NCBI RefSeq assembly: GCF_001654985.1
Contig: NZ_LXEU01000066.1
Coordinates: forward strand, 62,001 to 126,000
Direction of reading: 5' to 3'
Length of the DNA stretch: 64,000 bases
Source of the DNA: Kluyvera georgiana ATCC 51603
GTDB lineage: Bacteria; Pseudomonadota; Gammaproteobacteria; Enterobacterales; Enterobacteriaceae
Part shown: positions 27,050-39,305 of the stretch, piece by piece
Position numbering within the stretch: the stretch's first letter is position 1
Layout of the letters: each line of letters opens with the position of its first letter
Made by a program: the position numbers and the translations under genes
Notes under the pieces: generated by a model
Seen by the model: only the letters and a program-made list of their open reading frames with translations
Database searches by the model: none
Told to the model about the DNA's origin: nothing

Positions 27050-27985
27050 TTACAGAGCCAGTTCGCTATTCAGTACCAGTGCCAGTAACGCCTGGCGGGC
27101 GAAGATGCCGTTGCCGGCCTGCTGGAAGTACCAGGCGTGCGGCGTTTTATCGACATCGGTGGTGATTTCATCAATGCGCGGCAGCGGGTGCAGCACCTTC
27201 ATGTTATCGCGTGCGCCGGTCAGGTCTGCCGCGCGCAGGACGAACTGCGCCTTCACGTTGGCGTATTCGGACGGGTCGAGACGCTCTTTCTGCACGCGGG
27301 TCATGTAGAGAATGTCGACCTCGGCCATCACCTCTTCAATGGCGCTATGCAGGCTCCAGGCAATACCTTTCTCGTCGAGCATATCGAGGATGTACTGCGG
27401 CATCGCCAGCGCGTCCGGGGCGATGAAGTAGAAGCGGTTACCGTTAAATTTCGCCAGCGCCTGGGTCAGCGAGTGCACGGTGCGGCCGTACTTCAGGTCA
27501 CCGACCATGGCGATATTCAGGTTCTCAAGACGGCCCTGTGTTTCCTGAATGGTGAACAGATCCAGCAGCGTTTGCGTCGGGTGCTGGTTCGCGCCATCAC
27601 CGGCATTAAGTACCGGAATACCGCCAGAGAATTCTGTCGCCAGGCGCGCCGCGCCTTCCTGCGGATGACGCATTACGATGGCGTCGACGTAGGTGCTGAT
27701 GACGGAGATGGTGTCGGCCAGGGTTTCGCCTTTTTTACCGAGCGACGTATTGGCGCTATCGGAGAAGCCGACCACGCTGGCGCCCAGTCGGTGCATGGAG
27801 GTTTCAAACGAGAGGCGGGTACGCGTCGAGGCTTCGAAGAAACAGCTGGCGATAACCTTGTGCTTCAGCAGCTCCGGCTGCGGATTCGCTTTCAGTTTAG
27901 CGGCGGTCGCCAAAACCAGCTCAAGGTCTTCGCGGCTGAGATCGTTTATGGAAATGATGTGTTTTTGATACAGCGGATTAGCCAT
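27050..27985 (-). CDS. pyrB: Aspartate carbamoyltransferase catalytic chain
   Basis: Condenses carbamoyl phosphate and aspartate to N-carbamoyl-aspartate, the committed step of pyrimidine synthesis. 311 residues from [17 protein letters not shown]. The carbamoyl phosphate loop STRTR is at 53-57, [11 protein letters not shown] holds the loop contributed by the neighbouring subunit, and [12 protein letters not shown] and HPLPR complete the active site. The in-frame extension to 28009 reads through the attenuator and is rejected. Expression is controlled by UTP-sensitive attenuation through pyrL. Confidence 0.97.
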   Translation of the reverse strand: MANPLYQKHIISINDLSREDLELVLATAAKLKANPQPELLKHKVIASCFFEASTRTRLSFETSMHRLGASVVGFSDSANTSLGKKGETLADTISVISTYVDAIVMRHPQEGAARLATEFSGGIPVLNAGDGANQHPTQTLLDLFTIQETQGRLENLNIAMVGDLKYGRTVHSLTQALAKFNGNRFYFIAPDALAMPQYILDMLDEKGIAWSLHSAIEEVMAEVDILYMTRVQKERLDPSEYANVKAQFVLRAADLTGARDNMKVLHPLPRIDEITTDVDKTPHAWYFQQAGNGIFARQALLALVLNSELAL

Positions 27986-28007
27986 GTTTATCTCCTGACG
28001 ACGGCGC

Positions 28008-28036
28008 AAAAAAAAAGCCCCTTAAATAAGGGGCTT
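28008..28036 (-). terminator. pyrBI attenuator
   Basis: Stem AAGCCCCTTA (28015-28024) / TAAGGGGCTT (28027-28036) with a 2-base centre, followed on the minus strand by nine T residues. The pyrL stop codon lies inside the stem. In E. coli, coupled translation of pyrL at low UTP blocks this hairpin and allows read-through. Confidence 0.93.
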
Positions 28037-28126
28037 TACGAATACGGATGCAACGGAAAGGAAAAACGGCAGGCCAGCGCCTTTTTTCAGACGCGGTAAG
28101 ACGCGATGTCGTACACACTGAACCAT
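28022..28126 (-). CDS. pyrL: PyrL, pyrBI operon leader peptide
   Basis: 34 codons: MVQCVRHRVLPRLKKGAGLP, continuing to a C-terminal VKPLI and a TAA within the attenuator hairpin. The N-terminal half matches E. coli and Salmonella PyrL (MVQCVRH..LPRLKK.AGLPFF). The U-rich message stretch over FF (about 28063-28072) is the UTP-sensitive pause region. GGGAGGAATT gives a strong ribosome binding site. It is shorter than the 44-residue E. coli peptide. Confidence 0.92.
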   Translation of the reverse strand: MVQCVRHRVLPRLKKGAGLPFFLSVASVFVKPLI

Positions 28127-28152
28127 AATTCCTCCCGGCAAAACGGCTGGCA

Positions 28153-28180
28153 TTATACGCAGCTTTGGTAAGGGATCAAG
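28153..28180 (-). promoter_or_regulatory. pyrLBI promoter
   Basis: On the minus strand: -35 TTGATC (28180-28175), 16-base spacer, -10 TATAAT (28158-28153). It lies 26 bases before the pyrL ATG and agrees with the known E. coli arrangement. Confidence 0.8.
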
Positions 28181-28288
28181 CGGTGAATTCACATTTTAAT
28201 CAACGAAAACGATTCTCATAGAATGAATATTCGCTTTTTATGCATTTAAATTCCGCGCTGCGCCCGTCAGGCGCAAAGTGTGCGCTAA

Positions 28289-28843
<555 letters not shown>

Positions 28844-28849
28844 ACATTA

Positions 28850-28881
28850 TATACGCCCTGACCGTCAGGCCAGGGCGTATA
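28850..28881. terminator. Bidirectional hairpin between tabA and argI
   Basis: Perfect 11-bp stem TATACGCCCTG (28850-28860) / CAGGGCGTATA (28871-28881). It lies seven bases from each stop codon of the two convergent genes. Confidence 0.85.
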
Positions 28882-28887
28882 GCCCGC

Positions 28888-29892
28888 TTATTGACTCAGC
28901 GTCGCCACCATCACGGCTTTGATGGTGTGCATGCGGTTTTCAGCCTGATCAAATACGATGCTGGCCGGTGATTCAAAGACCTCATCGGTCACTTCCATAC
29001 CGCCGTGCATACCGTACTCCGCGGCCATTTTCTTACCCAGCGTGGTCTGGTCATCATGGAAAGCAGGCAGGCAGTGCAGGAATTTGACCTGCGGGTTGCC
29101 GGTAAGCTTCATCATGGCGCTGTTGACCTGATAGCCGCGCAGCAGCGCGATACGTTCCGCCCATTTCTCTTTGGCTTCGCCCATCGAGACCCAAACGTCG
29201 GTATAGATAAAATCGGCCCCTTTTACGCCCTCGGCGATATCTTCCGTCAGCGTTACGTTGCCGCCGTTTTTCTGCGCCAGCGCTTTACACTCGGCCACCA
29301 GACTCTCTTCCGGCCAGCACGCCTGTGGGGCAACAAGGCGAAGATCCAGGCCGGTTAACGCCGCGGCCTCCAGCATGGAGTTCCCCATGTTGTTACGCGC
29401 ATCACCGGCATACACCAGCGTCATTTCGTTGAACGCTTTGCCCGGCAGGTGCTCCTGCATGGTCAGCAGGTCCGCCAGCAGCTGCGTCGGGTGGAATTCG
29501 TCGGTTAAGCCGTTCCATACCGGCACGCCGGAGTACTCTGCCAACGTTTCGACCACTTCCTGGCCATAGCCGCGATACTGAATGCCGTCATACATGCGGC
29601 CCAGCACGCGCGCGGTGTCTTTAATCGACTCTTTATGGCCAATCTGGCTGCCGCTGGATCCCAGATAAGTCACGCGAGCACCCTGATCGTAAGCGGCAAC
29701 TTCGAAAGAGCATCGTGTACGGGTTGAGTCTTTTTCGAAGATGAGCGCGATGTTTTTACCGGTCAGGTTCGGCGACTCCGTGCCGCTTTTTTTATCCGCT
29801 TTTAGTTTGGCTGCGAGTTGCAGCAGCGTGGTGATTTCTGCAGGGGTAAAATCGAGTAATTTTAAGAAGTTCTTTTTATACAGAGTAGACAT
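28888..29892 (-). CDS. argI: Ornithine carbamoyltransferase chain I
   Basis: Converts ornithine and carbamoyl phosphate to citrulline in arginine synthesis. 334 residues. Carbamoyl phosphate loop STRTR at 56-60, HPTQLLADL and HCLPAFHD active-site motifs all intact. Start [15 protein letters not shown] is that of E. coli. Two adjacent ARG boxes upstream (29920-29958) indicate arginine-ArgR repression. Confidence 0.97.
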   Translation of the reverse strand: MSTLYKKNFLKLLDFTPAEITTLLQLAAKLKADKKSGTESPNLTGKNIALIFEKDSTRTRCSFEVAAYDQGARVTYLGSSGSQIGHKESIKDTARVLGRMYDGIQYRGYGQEVVETLAEYSGVPVWNGLTDEFHPTQLLADLLTMQEHLPGKAFNEMTLVYAGDARNNMGNSMLEAAALTGLDLRLVAPQACWPEESLVAECKALAQKNGGNVTLTEDIAEGVKGADFIYTDVWVSMGEAKEKWAERIALLRGYQVNSAMMKLTGNPQVKFLHCLPAFHDDQTTLGKKMAAEYGMHGGMEVTDEVFESPASIVFDQAENRMHTIKAVMVATLSQ

Positions 29893-29919
29893 AATTCCCT
29901 CACCTGGCTCAAGCCACTT

Positions 29920-29958
29920 ATTGAATTAAAATTCACTTTATATGTATGAATATTCATT
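29920..29958 (-). promoter_or_regulatory. Tandem ARG boxes (ArgR operator) of argI
   Basis: Box 1 is centred at 29928.5 with perfect half sites TGAAT-TAAA-ATTCA. Box 2 is centred at 29949.5 with TGTAT-GAAT-ATTCA (9 of 10). The two 18-bp boxes are separated by 3 bases, the usual ArgR spacing. They lie 28 bases upstream of the argI ATG. Confidence 0.9.
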
Positions 29959-30052
29959 TGCAACCCCAATAACAAATCTTTATCGGAAAGGTGGAGGCAA
30001 CGGCAACGGTATGTGACAATAAGAGTATCAGCCACATTATGAGGAAAGAGCC

Positions 30053-30472
30053 ATGGCAAACCCGGAACACCTGGAAGAGCAGCGTGAAGAAACGCGCCTG
30101 ATTATTGAAGAACTGCTGGAAGACGGCAGCGATCCTGACGCGCTGTACACCATTGAGCACCACCTTTCCGCTGACGATTTCGAAAGCCTGGAAAAAGCGG
30201 CGGTCGAAGCGTTCAAACTGGGCTATGAAGTGACCGAGCCGGAAGAGCTGGAAGTGGAAGAGGGCGACACCGTGATCTGCTGCGATATCCTCAGTGAATG
30301 CGCGCTGAATGCTGAGCTTATCGACGCGCAGGTTGAGCAGCTGATGAACCTGGCTGAAAAGTTTGAAGTGGAATACGACGGTTGGGGCACCTACTACGAA
30401 GACCCGAACGGCGAAGAAGGCGATGACGACGACGATTACGTCGACGAAGAAGACGACGGCGTACGTCACTAA
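30053..30472 (+). CDS. rraB: RraB, ribonuclease E regulator
   Basis: 139 residues (E. coli 138). Acidic protein that binds the C-terminal half of RNase E and alters degradosome composition and decay of subsets of mRNAs. It starts [20 protein letters not shown] and ends in a very acidic tail ([17 protein letters not shown]). GAGGAAAGAGCC precedes the ATG. Followed by a short hairpin (CGGCAGCG/CGCTGCCG, about 30489-30506) and miaE. Confidence 0.95.
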   Translation: MANPEHLEEQREETRLIIEELLEDGSDPDALYTIEHHLSADDFESLEKAAVEAFKLGYEVTEPEELEVEEGDTVICCDILSECALNAELIDAQVEQLMNLAEKFEVEYDGWGTYYEDPNGEEGDDDDDYVDEEDDGVRH

Positions 30473-30523
30473 GTCATCTCATCACCTACGGCAGCGCCCG
30501 CTGCCGTAGGCAAGGATTTTGGT

Positions 30524-31282
30524 ATGGATTACCCGCAAATACTCTCCCCGGTTCTCAACTTTCTGCACTGTAAAACGCCTCAGGCATGGCTCGATAAAGC
30601 CCGCGATCCGGAAAATCTGCCTCTGTTGCTAACCGATCATTTAGTTTGTGAGCTGAAAGCGGCGCAAACGGCGATGCTGCTGGTGCGTAAATATGTCGCC
30701 GACAAAGCGGGCGCGCAGGCGCTGCTCGACTGGCTTAAGCCGTATGAGGCTTTTGCCTTTCGCGAGGGTGAGGAACCCGATTTTGCCGCGCTGAATAAGC
30801 AGATAAACAAAAGCGCGATGCCGCAGACCGACGACCCGTGGGGCCGTCAGTTAATAGACAGCATGGTGCTGCTGATTAAAGAGGAACTACACCACTTCTG
30901 GCAGGTGCGTGAAGCGATGCAGCGTCGCGATATTCCCTACGTCAAAATCACCGCCAGCCGCTATGCCAAAGGCATGCTCAAAGAGGTGCGAACCCACGAA
31001 CCGCTGACGCTGATTGATAAGCTGATTTGCGGCGCGTATATCGAAGCCCGCTCCTGCGAGCGTTTTGCCGCGCTGGCGCCGTACCTCGAGGCGGATTTGC
31101 AGGCATTTTATCTGTCGCTGCTGCGATCTGAGGCACGACACTATCAGGATTATCTGGCGTTGGCGCAACAGGTCTCCACCGTGGATATCCGCGATCGGGT
31201 GCGTTTTTTTGGCGAAGTAGAAGCGTCGCTGATCGCTTCGCCGGACGAAGAGTTCCGCTTCCACAGCGGCGTGCCGGTATAA
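30524..31282 (+). CDS. miaE: tRNA-(ms2io6A37) hydroxylase
   Basis: 252 residues. Oxygen-dependent diiron monooxygenase that hydroxylates the isopentenyl group of ms2i6A at tRNA position 37. Ferritin-like helices supply carboxylate/histidine pairs seen in LLTDHLVCELKAAQ, KEELHHFWQV, EARSCERFAAL and SEARHYQDYL. It is present in Salmonella, Klebsiella and Citrobacter but absent from E. coli, which helps place this genome. It lies 51 bases after rraB. Confidence 0.93.
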   Translation: MDYPQILSPVLNFLHCKTPQAWLDKARDPENLPLLLTDHLVCELKAAQTAMLLVRKYVADKAGAQALLDWLKPYEAFAFREGEEPDFAALNKQINKSAMPQTDDPWGRQLIDSMVLLIKEELHHFWQVREAMQRRDIPYVKITASRYAKGMLKEVRTHEPLTLIDKLICGAYIEARSCERFAALAPYLEADLQAFYLSLLRSEARHYQDYLALAQQVSTVDIRDRVRFFGEVEASLIASPDEEFRFHSGVPV

Positions 31283-31427
31283 CTTAACTTCCTGGACGGT
31301 ATCCATTTTCAGTTCTCAGCAGAAAAATTTGGTGGCTGGAAATCGTTCATCTTTACCGCAATAATCGAAACTCATCACGGGGAAACATAATCCCCGGAAT
31401 AATGATTGATTTGGGTAAGGAAATTCA

Positions 31428-32258
31428 ATGAACTGGGCACACGTATTACTGGCAGGGTATATCGGTGCGGTTATCGCCATCATCGTGGGGGTATTTCGCA
31501 AAAAAGGCTGGATTGGCAAGATCGCGGGCGTCGTGATTTTCGTGGTTGCCATTGTCGGCTGGAATCTGTTTGACGTGCATTACCTGATTCCGCGTGAAAG
31601 CCCGGACTATGGCCTGACGGAATCGCAGAAGTTTGAAAAGGCGATGCTGGCAATGCCCGTCTATCAGGTGATTAAAGAGCAGGAACCTGCGCTTTGGCAG
31701 CATATTCTCAGCCAGGCCGCTGAGATGAAAGAGGCGGGGAAAAGCGAGCAGCAGATTATTGACGCCATCCAGCCGCAGATCCTGCAGATGCAGATGGCGC
31801 GTTTGCAGCAGGCGCCCGATGCCGATGTCATTGGCTATATGAAGATTAATCTTGAGCAAATTGCCGCGGTGCAGAAAGTCGGGGACGACGAATGCTTCCG
31901 TTTTCTGTTCCCGGCGGTGAAAGGGGGAATTAATCCGGTACGTATTATTCCTCGCGAGATCATGGATCGTCGTATGGCGAGCGACATGGGCATGCTGTAT
32001 GCCTCTCATGGCCCGAAAAAACATACCGTGACGGCAGAAGAAAAACAGCTGGCGCTTCAGGACCTGCAAGCCCTCAGCCCGACGCTGGTGCAGCGTTATG
32101 GTCAGGATATTCAAATCATGGCCGACCCGAATAAAGGCGTGGGAAAAGAGAAGCTGACCTGTAACATGGTGCAGGATTTATGGGCACAGGTCCTTAAACT
32201 GCCGACCGCGCGTGCGGCCGGCGTGATACGTCTGATGCTCTCTGCCGAGATGCAATAA
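31428..32258 (+). CDS. Putative inner-membrane-anchored protein of unknown function
   Basis: 276 residues. Two hydrophobic segments at about 4-22 and 30-47 (MNWAHVLLAGYIGAVIAIIV; KIAGVVIFVVAIVGWNLF) flank a short basic loop RKKGWIGK. A long soluble, mostly helical, charged domain rich in Gln and Met follows, including LSQAAEMKEAGKSEQQIIDA. I do not recognise a family. An AAGGAAATTCA Shine-Dalgarno precedes the ATG. The stop lies three bases from the stop of convergent yjgM. Good codon usage like its neighbours suggests a real resident gene. Confidence 0.8.
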   Translation: MNWAHVLLAGYIGAVIAIIVGVFRKKGWIGKIAGVVIFVVAIVGWNLFDVHYLIPRESPDYGLTESQKFEKAMLAMPVYQVIKEQEPALWQHILSQAAEMKEAGKSEQQIIDAIQPQILQMQMARLQQAPDADVIGYMKINLEQIAAVQKVGDDECFRFLFPAVKGGINPVRIIPREIMDRRMASDMGMLYASHGPKKHTVTAEEKQLALQDLQALSPTLVQRYGQDIQIMADPNKGVGKEKLTCNMVQDLWAQVLKLPTARAAGVIRLMLSAEMQ

Positions 32259-32261
32259 CGC

Positions 32262-32765
32262 TCAGAGAGGTTTCAGCATCCGGACTTCACAGTCGACGTG
32301 ACCGGTACAGCCGAGGGGTTCCGCAATATGCGCGAACCCCAGACGTTCGTAAAGATGGATAGCTTCCGTCAGAAACGCGGTCGTTTCCAGATAGCACTGT
32401 TTAAACCCCTGCTCACGGGCATGATCCAGCGCCATCAGCGCCAGCCTCTTTGCCAGACCCTGGCCGCGTACGCTCGGCAGAAAATACATTTTTTGCAGTT
32501 CGCAGATATCCGGCTCGCTACAGCCTAACGGCGCGACGCCGCCGCCGCCCACCACCTGACCATTTTGCTCAACCACCCAGTAGGCCGCACCCGGCTGGCT
32601 GTAGACCTGGAACAGCTCGTCGAGATTCGGGTCGGCCACGGTGTAGCCTTTATCGGCGGTCAGGCCATATTCGGCAGAGACCTGGCGAATCACATGGGCG
32701 ATGGCAGCGTTGTCGTCGGCGGTAATGCGGCGCAGCGTCGCCGAGACAGGTGTAATAACACTCAT
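32262..32765 (-). CDS. yjgM: YjgM, GNAT-family N-acetyltransferase
   Basis: 167 residues from [19 protein letters not shown], exactly the E. coli YjgM length. GNAT core: [20 protein letters not shown], with RGQGLAKRL forming the acetyl-CoA loop, then [19 protein letters not shown]. In E. coli a homologue affects O-acetylation of serine and murein precursors; the substrate here is not deducible. The frame runs 83 codons upstream across repeats, which is rejected. Confidence 0.93.
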   Translation of the reverse strand: MSVITPVSATLRRITADDNAAIAHVIRQVSAEYGLTADKGYTVADPNLDELFQVYSQPGAAYWVVEQNGQVVGGGGVAPLGCSEPDICELQKMYFLPSVRGQGLAKRLALMALDHAREQGFKQCYLETTAFLTEAIHLYERLGFAHIAEPLGCTGHVDCEVRMLKPL

Positions 32766-32847
32766 AGCGAACTCATGACAGAAATGTGGAACATATGCAG
32801 TTAATACCACTGCGGTGAGGGGAAGCGCAAGCGAGGATAATTCAATA

Positions 32848-32879
32848 AAAAGCCTCTGAGCATATGCATCAGAGGCTTT
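32848..32879 (-). terminator. Terminator of valS
   Basis: Perfect 11-bp stem AAAGCCTCTGA (32848-32858) / TCAGAGGCTTT (32869-32879); read on the minus strand it runs into TTTTTATT. It lies beyond the BIME that follows valS. Confidence 0.85.
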
Positions 32880-32890
32880 GTCGTCTGCGG

Positions 32891-32966
32891 TGTCGGATGC
32901 GCTGCGCTTATCCGACCTACGCTGATGCTGCCCGTAGGCCGGATAAGCGCAGCGCCATCCGGCAAA
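32891..32966. repeat. BIME: two REP units
   Basis: GTCGGATGCGCTGCGC ... ATCCGACCTAC followed by GTAGGCCGGATAAGCG ... CATCCGGC; immediately 3' of valS. Confidence 0.87.
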
Positions 32967-32982
32967 CGTACAGGCACGCTGA

Positions 32983-35838
32983 TTACAGCGCGGCGATAAC
33001 CGCCTGCTGCTCAATCAGCTTCGCTTTGGCTTCTGCGTAACCGTCCAGCTTCTCACGCTCTTTGGCGATCACCGCTTCCGGTGCGCGAGCGACGAAACCA
33101 ACGTTTGAGAGTTTGCCTTCGATACGGGCAATCTCACCTTCGATTTTCGCCACTTCTTTCGCCAGGCGCGCCAGCTCATCTTCTTTGTTGATGAGGCCAG
33201 CCATCGGGATCAGCAGTTCGGCGCCGTCGATGATTTTGGTCACGGAAACCGGACCTTTGTCATCGGCAGGCAGCACGGTGATGCTTTCCAGACGTGCCAG
33301 GTTCAGCAGGAAGCCGCGGTTGTCGTTCACACGACGCTCCGCATCTTTGCTGCAACCACGCAGCAGCAGCTCCAGCGGTTTGCCCGGGGCGATGTTCATT
33401 TCCGCACGAATGTTACGCACGGCAACGATCGCCTGCTTCAGCCATTCGGTATCAGCCAGCGCGGCTTCATCAACCTGCGCGGCGTTATATTCCGGGAACG
33501 GCTGCAGCATGATGGTATCGGCGGTAATACCGCAAATGACCTTCACGCGCTGCCAGATGGTTTCAGTGATGAACGGGATGATCGGGTGCGCCAGGCGCAG
33601 CAGACCTTCCAGCACGGTGACCAGCGTATTGCGTGTGCCGCGCAGTTCAGACTCGGAACCGCCGGTCATCACCGGCTTGGTCAGCTCCAGATACCAGTCG
33701 CAGAACTGGTTCCAGGTGAACTCGTACAGAATGCCCGCGGCGATGTCGAAGCGGAAGTTATCCAGCGCTTCTCGGTACGCTTTCACGGTCTGGTTGAATT
33801 CAGCCAGGATCCAGCGGTCTGCCAGCGACAGGGTCATTTCGCCGCCGTTAAAACCGCAATCCTGATCTTCAGTATTCATCAGCACGAAGCGGCTGGCGTT
33901 CCACAGCTTGTTACAGAAGTTACGGTAACCTTCCAGACGCTTCATATCCCAGTTGATATCGCGACCGGTCGAGGCCAGCGCCGCCAGGGTAAAGCGCAGG
34001 GCGTCGGTGCCGTGCGGCTCGATACCGTTCGGGAACTGCTTCTCGGTACGCTTGGCAATCTTCTCAGCCAGCTGCGGCTGCATCATGTTGCCGGTACGTT
34101 TTTCCAGCAGCTCCGGCAGGGAGATGCCGTCGACCATATCCAGCGGGTCAATAACGTTACCCTTGGATTTGGACATCTTCTGGCCTTCGTCGTCACGAAT
34201 CAGACCGGTCATGTAGACGGTATGGAACGGCACCTGCGGCTTGCCGTTTTCATCTTTGATGAAGTGCATGGTCATCATGATCATGCGGGCAATCCAGAAG
34301 AAGATGATGTCGAAGCCGGAAACCATCACGCTGGTCGGGTGGAACTGACGCAGGGCGTCGGTGTTTTCCGGCCAGCCGAGGGTGGAGAAAGTCCACAGCG
34401 CGGAGGAGAACCAGGTATCGAGAACGTCTTCGTCCTGACGAAGCGCAACGTCGGCGCCGAGGTTGTTTTCCTGACGCACTTCGTCTTCTGTACGGCCAAC
34501 GTAGACGTTGCCGTCGTTGTCGTACCATGCCGGGATACGGTGACCCCACCACAGCTGACGGGAGATACACCAGTCCTGAATATCGCGCATCCAGGAGAAG
34601 TACATGTTTTCGTACTGCTTCGGCACGAACTGAATGCTACCGTTTTCAACGGCTTCAACCGCTGGTTTCGCCAGCACGTCAGCACGCACGTACCACTGGT
34701 CGGTCAGCATCGGTTCGATAACCACGCCGCCACGGTCGCCATAAGGGACGGTCAGGTCGTGCGGTTTAATTTCTTCCAGCAGGCCCAGGGCGTCAACGGC
34801 AGCGACGATCGCTTTACGGGCAGCAAAGCGTTCCAGCTTCTGGAATTCAGCCGGAATCGCGTTGGAGTAAACGTCAGACTCTTCGCCTTTGGTGTCGTAC
34901 ACTTCCGCGGTTTCGCGGATGTCGCCGTCAAAGGTCAGAATGTTGATCATCGGCAGGGCGTGACGTTTCCCGACTTCGTAGTCGTTAAAGTCGTGCGCCG
35001 GGGTGATCTTCACGCAGCCGGTGCCTTTTTCCATATCGGCGTGTTCGTCGCCAACGATTGGAATACGGCGGTCAACCAGCGGCAGCATCACGAATTTGCC
35101 GATCAGATCTTTATAACGCGGATCTTCCGGGTTCACGGCCACGCCAGTATCGCCGAGAATGGTTTCCGGACGGGTAGTGGCGACGACCAGATAATCTTTA
35201 CCGTCTGCGGTTTTCGCGCCGTCGGCCAGCGGATAGCGGATGTGCCACATCGAGCCTTTGGACTCGCGGTTTTCCACTTCCAGGTCAGAGATGGCGGTGC
35301 GCAGTTTCGGGTCCCAGTTCACCAGGCGCTTGCCACGGTAAATCAGGTCTTCTTTGTACAGGCGAACAAAGACTTCTTTCACGGCATTGGAAAGACCTTC
35401 GTCCATAGTGAAGCGCTCGCGCTCCCAGTCAACGGAGTTGCCGAGACGGCGCATCTGACGGGTAATGGTGCCGCCGGATTCCGCTTTCCACTGCCAGATT
35501 TTGTCGATGAAGGCATCGCGACCGTAGTCGTGACGGGTTTTCCCTTCTTCAGCGGCAATCTTACGCTCAACCACCATCTGAGTGGCGATACCCGCGTGGT
35601 CGATACCGGCCTGCCACAGGGTGTTTTTGCCCTGCATGCGCTGGTAGCGGATCATGGTGTCCATGATGGTTTGCTGGAAAGCATGACCCATATGCAAACT
35701 GCCGGTGACGTTCGGCGGCGGGATCATGATGCAGAAGGACTCTTTGCTTTCGTCGCCGTTAGGCTTGAAATAGCCCTGCTGTTCCCAGTGCTCGTAAAGC
35801 GGCTGTTCGATATCTTGCGGGTTATATGTCTTTTCCAT
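32983..35838 (-). CDS. valS: Valyl-tRNA synthetase
   Basis: 951 residues, the E. coli length. Class I synthetase: HIGH-type motif in [15 protein letters not shown] near residue 40, KMSKS in [10 protein letters not shown] in the second half, an editing (CP1) insert between them, an anticodon-binding domain and a C-terminal coiled coil ([19 protein letters not shown]). It charges tRNA-Val and edits Thr. The ATG overlaps the holC stop by one base (TAATG), implying translational coupling. Confidence 0.98.
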   Translation of the reverse strand: MEKTYNPQDIEQPLYEHWEQQGYFKPNGDESKESFCIMIPPPNVTGSLHMGHAFQQTIMDTMIRYQRMQGKNTLWQAGIDHAGIATQMVVERKIAAEEGKTRHDYGRDAFIDKIWQWKAESGGTITRQMRRLGNSVDWERERFTMDEGLSNAVKEVFVRLYKEDLIYRGKRLVNWDPKLRTAISDLEVENRESKGSMWHIRYPLADGAKTADGKDYLVVATTRPETILGDTGVAVNPEDPRYKDLIGKFVMLPLVDRRIPIVGDEHADMEKGTGCVKITPAHDFNDYEVGKRHALPMINILTFDGDIRETAEVYDTKGEESDVYSNAIPAEFQKLERFAARKAIVAAVDALGLLEEIKPHDLTVPYGDRGGVVIEPMLTDQWYVRADVLAKPAVEAVENGSIQFVPKQYENMYFSWMRDIQDWCISRQLWWGHRIPAWYDNDGNVYVGRTEDEVRQENNLGADVALRQDEDVLDTWFSSALWTFSTLGWPENTDALRQFHPTSVMVSGFDIIFFWIARMIMMTMHFIKDENGKPQVPFHTVYMTGLIRDDEGQKMSKSKGNVIDPLDMVDGISLPELLEKRTGNMMQPQLAEKIAKRTEKQFPNGIEPHGTDALRFTLAALASTGRDINWDMKRLEGYRNFCNKLWNASRFVLMNTEDQDCGFNGGEMTLSLADRWILAEFNQTVKAYREALDNFRFDIAAGILYEFTWNQFCDWYLELTKPVMTGGSESELRGTRNTLVTVLEGLLRLAHPIIPFITETIWQRVKVICGITADTIMLQPFPEYNAAQVDEAALADTEWLKQAIVAVRNIRAEMNIAPGKPLELLLRGCSKDAERRVNDNRGFLLNLARLESITVLPADDKGPVSVTKIIDGAELLIPMAGLINKEDELARLAKEVAKIEGEIARIEGKLSNVGFVARAPEAVIAKEREKLDGYAEAKAKLIEQQAVIAAL

Positions 35839-36281
35839 TATTTCCAGGTTGCCGTATTCAGGTTAAAACCAGCCACGCGGTAGGCTTTGTAGCGATCGCG
35901 TGCGAGTTGTTTCAGAGTTTCTTCGTAAGGGACGAAGTCTACCACTTCTGTGAAAGCGGTGGCAAAATCTGCAAAGTTTACCCGCAGACTTATCAGTATA
36001 TCCCGTGGGCTGCTGTTGCGCCTGGCAGGCCAGGCTATCTCCACCGGCGCACCGCCTCTTGGGCCTTCGCCCGCCAGATTATGCGGCACAAAACTGTCCG
36101 GAGGACGGCTCCACAGGGCTTCATCCAGGCGAATGGCCTGCTGCTCGTCTTCGCAGGCGATCAGCACGCGCTTGCCCGCGCGCCAACGTTCTGCGGCAAT
36201 TTCACACACCAGTTGCTCGACGGCGCTGAGGTCGTCGACGGTGGTGTCATTGTCCAGAAGATAGAACGTCGCATTCTTCAT
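35838..36281 (-). CDS. holC: DNA polymerase III chi subunit
   Basis: 147 residues from [20 protein letters not shown]. Chi links the clamp-loader complex (through psi, HolD) to single-stranded DNA-binding protein. The conserved [20 protein letters not shown] segment is present. Upstream frame extension to 36422 reads through a BIME and is rejected. It forms an operon with valS. Confidence 0.96.
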   Translation of the reverse strand: MKNATFYLLDNDTTVDDLSAVEQLVCEIAAERWRAGKRVLIACEDEQQAIRLDEALWSRPPDSFVPHNLAGEGPRGGAPVEIAWPARRNSSPRDILISLRVNFADFATAFTEVVDFVPYEETLKQLARDRYKAYRVAGFNLNTATWK

Positions 36282-36312
36282 ATATGGGGCTTCTTGTGGT
36301 GGATTTAAATAC

Positions 36313-36333
36313 AAGGCCGGGCGACCCGGCCTT
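36313..36333. terminator. Hairpin between pepA and holC
   Basis: Perfect 9-bp GC-rich stem AAGGCCGGG (36313-36321) / CCCGGCCTT (36325-36333) with a CGA loop. Minus-strand continuation TTGTATTT is only weakly U-rich, so it may attenuate rather than fully stop pepA transcription before holC. Confidence 0.65.
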
Positions 36334-36335
36334 AT

Positions 36336-36416
36336 TGCCTGATGGCGACGCTCGCGCGTCTTATCAGGCCTACAGCGTACAGTTTTGTAGGCCGGATAAG
36401 CGCAGCGCCATCCGGC
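36336..36416. repeat. BIME: two REP units
   Basis: GCCTGATGGCGACGC ... TTATCAGGCCTAC then GTAGGCCGGATAAGCG ... CATCCGGC; between pepA and holC. Confidence 0.87.
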
Positions 36417-36425
36417 ATTCACACA

Positions 36426-37940
<1,515 letters not shown>

Positions 37941-38204
37941 CTACGCTCCTGAATCTTAAAGACAACGGCGGTGGCTACGGATAGAATTGCAAGCTTACGT
38001 AACTCATTTCCGCTGTTGCGGTGACTTCGTGTTAATCTTAACGTTATTACGGTCCTGGCACGTCAGAACAGGTCATGAAACGTGAAACCGCTGAGTCATT
38101 TAATCTTAGCGATGATTTCGACGACTCAAGAGAATAAATGACGTTTAAGCCATGAAACAAGCTATTTTCCTGCAATAAGACGGGTTTTTACGGGCGTATT
38201 TATA

Positions 38205-39305
38205 GTGATAATCATACGATATCTGGTGCGGGAGACGCTAAAAAGCCAGCTTGCCATCCTCTTCATTCTGCTTTTGATCTTCTTTTGTCAGAAACTGGTG
38301 AGGATCCTTGGCGCGGCGGTTGACGGTGATATCCCGACAAACCTGGTCCTCTCTTTGTTGGGGCTCGGCGTGCCCGAGATGGCGCAGCTTATCCTACCGC
38401 TGAGCTTGTTCCTGGGCCTCCTCATGACGCTGGGTAAATTGTATACCGAAAGTGAAATTACGGTGATGCATGCCTGCGGCCTGAGTAAAGCTGTACTGAT
38501 TAAAGCGGCAATGGTGCTGGCGCTGTTTACCGGTATCGTTGCGGCGGTCAACGTGATGTGGGTGGGGCCATGGTCGTCCCGCCATCAGGACGAAGTGCTG
38601 GCTGAAGCCAAAGCCAACCCTGGCATGGCGGCGCTGGCGCAAGGGCAGTTCCAGCAGTCAACTGACGGAAACGCGGTGTTATTTATTGAAGGCGTTAATG
38701 GCGCTAGCTTCCACGATGTCTTCCTGGCACAGCTGCGGCCAAAAGGCAGCGCGCGTCCTTCGGTGGTCGTGGCCGATTCCGGGCAGCTCTCCCAGCGCAA
38801 AGATGGCTCTCAGGTGGTGACCTTAAATCAGGGTACCCGCTTTGAAGGTACCGCCATGCTGCGCGATTTCCGCATTACCGATTTCAAAAACTACCAGGCG
38901 ATTATCGGCCATCAAACGGTAGCGGCCGACCCGACAGACACTGAGCAGATGAGCATGAGTACGTTGTGGAATACGGATACTAACCGTGCCCGCGCAGAGC
39001 TACACTGGCGCATTACGCTGGTGCTAACGGTGTTTATCATGGCGCTGATGGTGGTTCCGCTGAGCGTGGTCAACCCGCGCCAGGGGCGTGTGCTTTCGAT
39101 GCTGCCGGCGATGTTGCTCTATCTGGTGTTCTTCCTGCTGCAAACCTCGCTGAAGTCGAATGCGGGCAAAGGCAAGCTCGACCCGGCGGTATGGATGTGG
39201 GCGGTTAACCTGCTGTATATCGCGCTGGCCGTGGGGCTGAACCTGTGGGATACCGTCCCAATGCGCCGCCTCCGCGCCCGCTTGACCAATAAAGGAGCGG
39301 TATAA
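38205..39305 (+). CDS. lptF: LptF, LPS export ABC transporter permease
   Basis: 366 residues, the E. coli length, with a GTG start giving MIIIRYLVRETLKSQLAILF. Inner-membrane subunit of LptB2FG, which extracts LPS and pushes it along the LptC-A-D bridge. Six transmembrane helices (three at each end) flank a periplasmic beta-jellyroll (roughly 130-260). The signature SLFLGLLMTLGKLYTESEIT containing the coupling helix is conserved. The stop overlaps lptG by one base (TAATG). Confidence 0.96.
   Translation: MIIIRYLVRETLKSQLAILFILLLIFFCQKLVRILGAAVDGDIPTNLVLSLLGLGVPEMAQLILPLSLFLGLLMTLGKLYTESEITVMHACGLSKAVLIKAAMVLALFTGIVAAVNVMWVGPWSSRHQDEVLAEAKANPGMAALAQGQFQQSTDGNAVLFIEGVNGASFHDVFLAQLRPKGSARPSVVVADSGQLSQRKDGSQVVTLNQGTRFEGTAMLRDFRITDFKNYQAIIGHQTVAADPTDTEQMSMSTLWNTDTNRARAELHWRITLVLTVFIMALMVVPLSVVNPRQGRVLSMLPAMLLYLVFFLLQTSLKSNAGKGKLDPAVWMWAVNLLYIALAVGLNLWDTVPMRRLRARLTNKGAV

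Noticed and set aside
33586-35883. 765-codon open frame antisense to valS
   Set aside because: It is the complementary frame of a highly conserved gene; its translation has no family-like features and mirrors valS codon bias.
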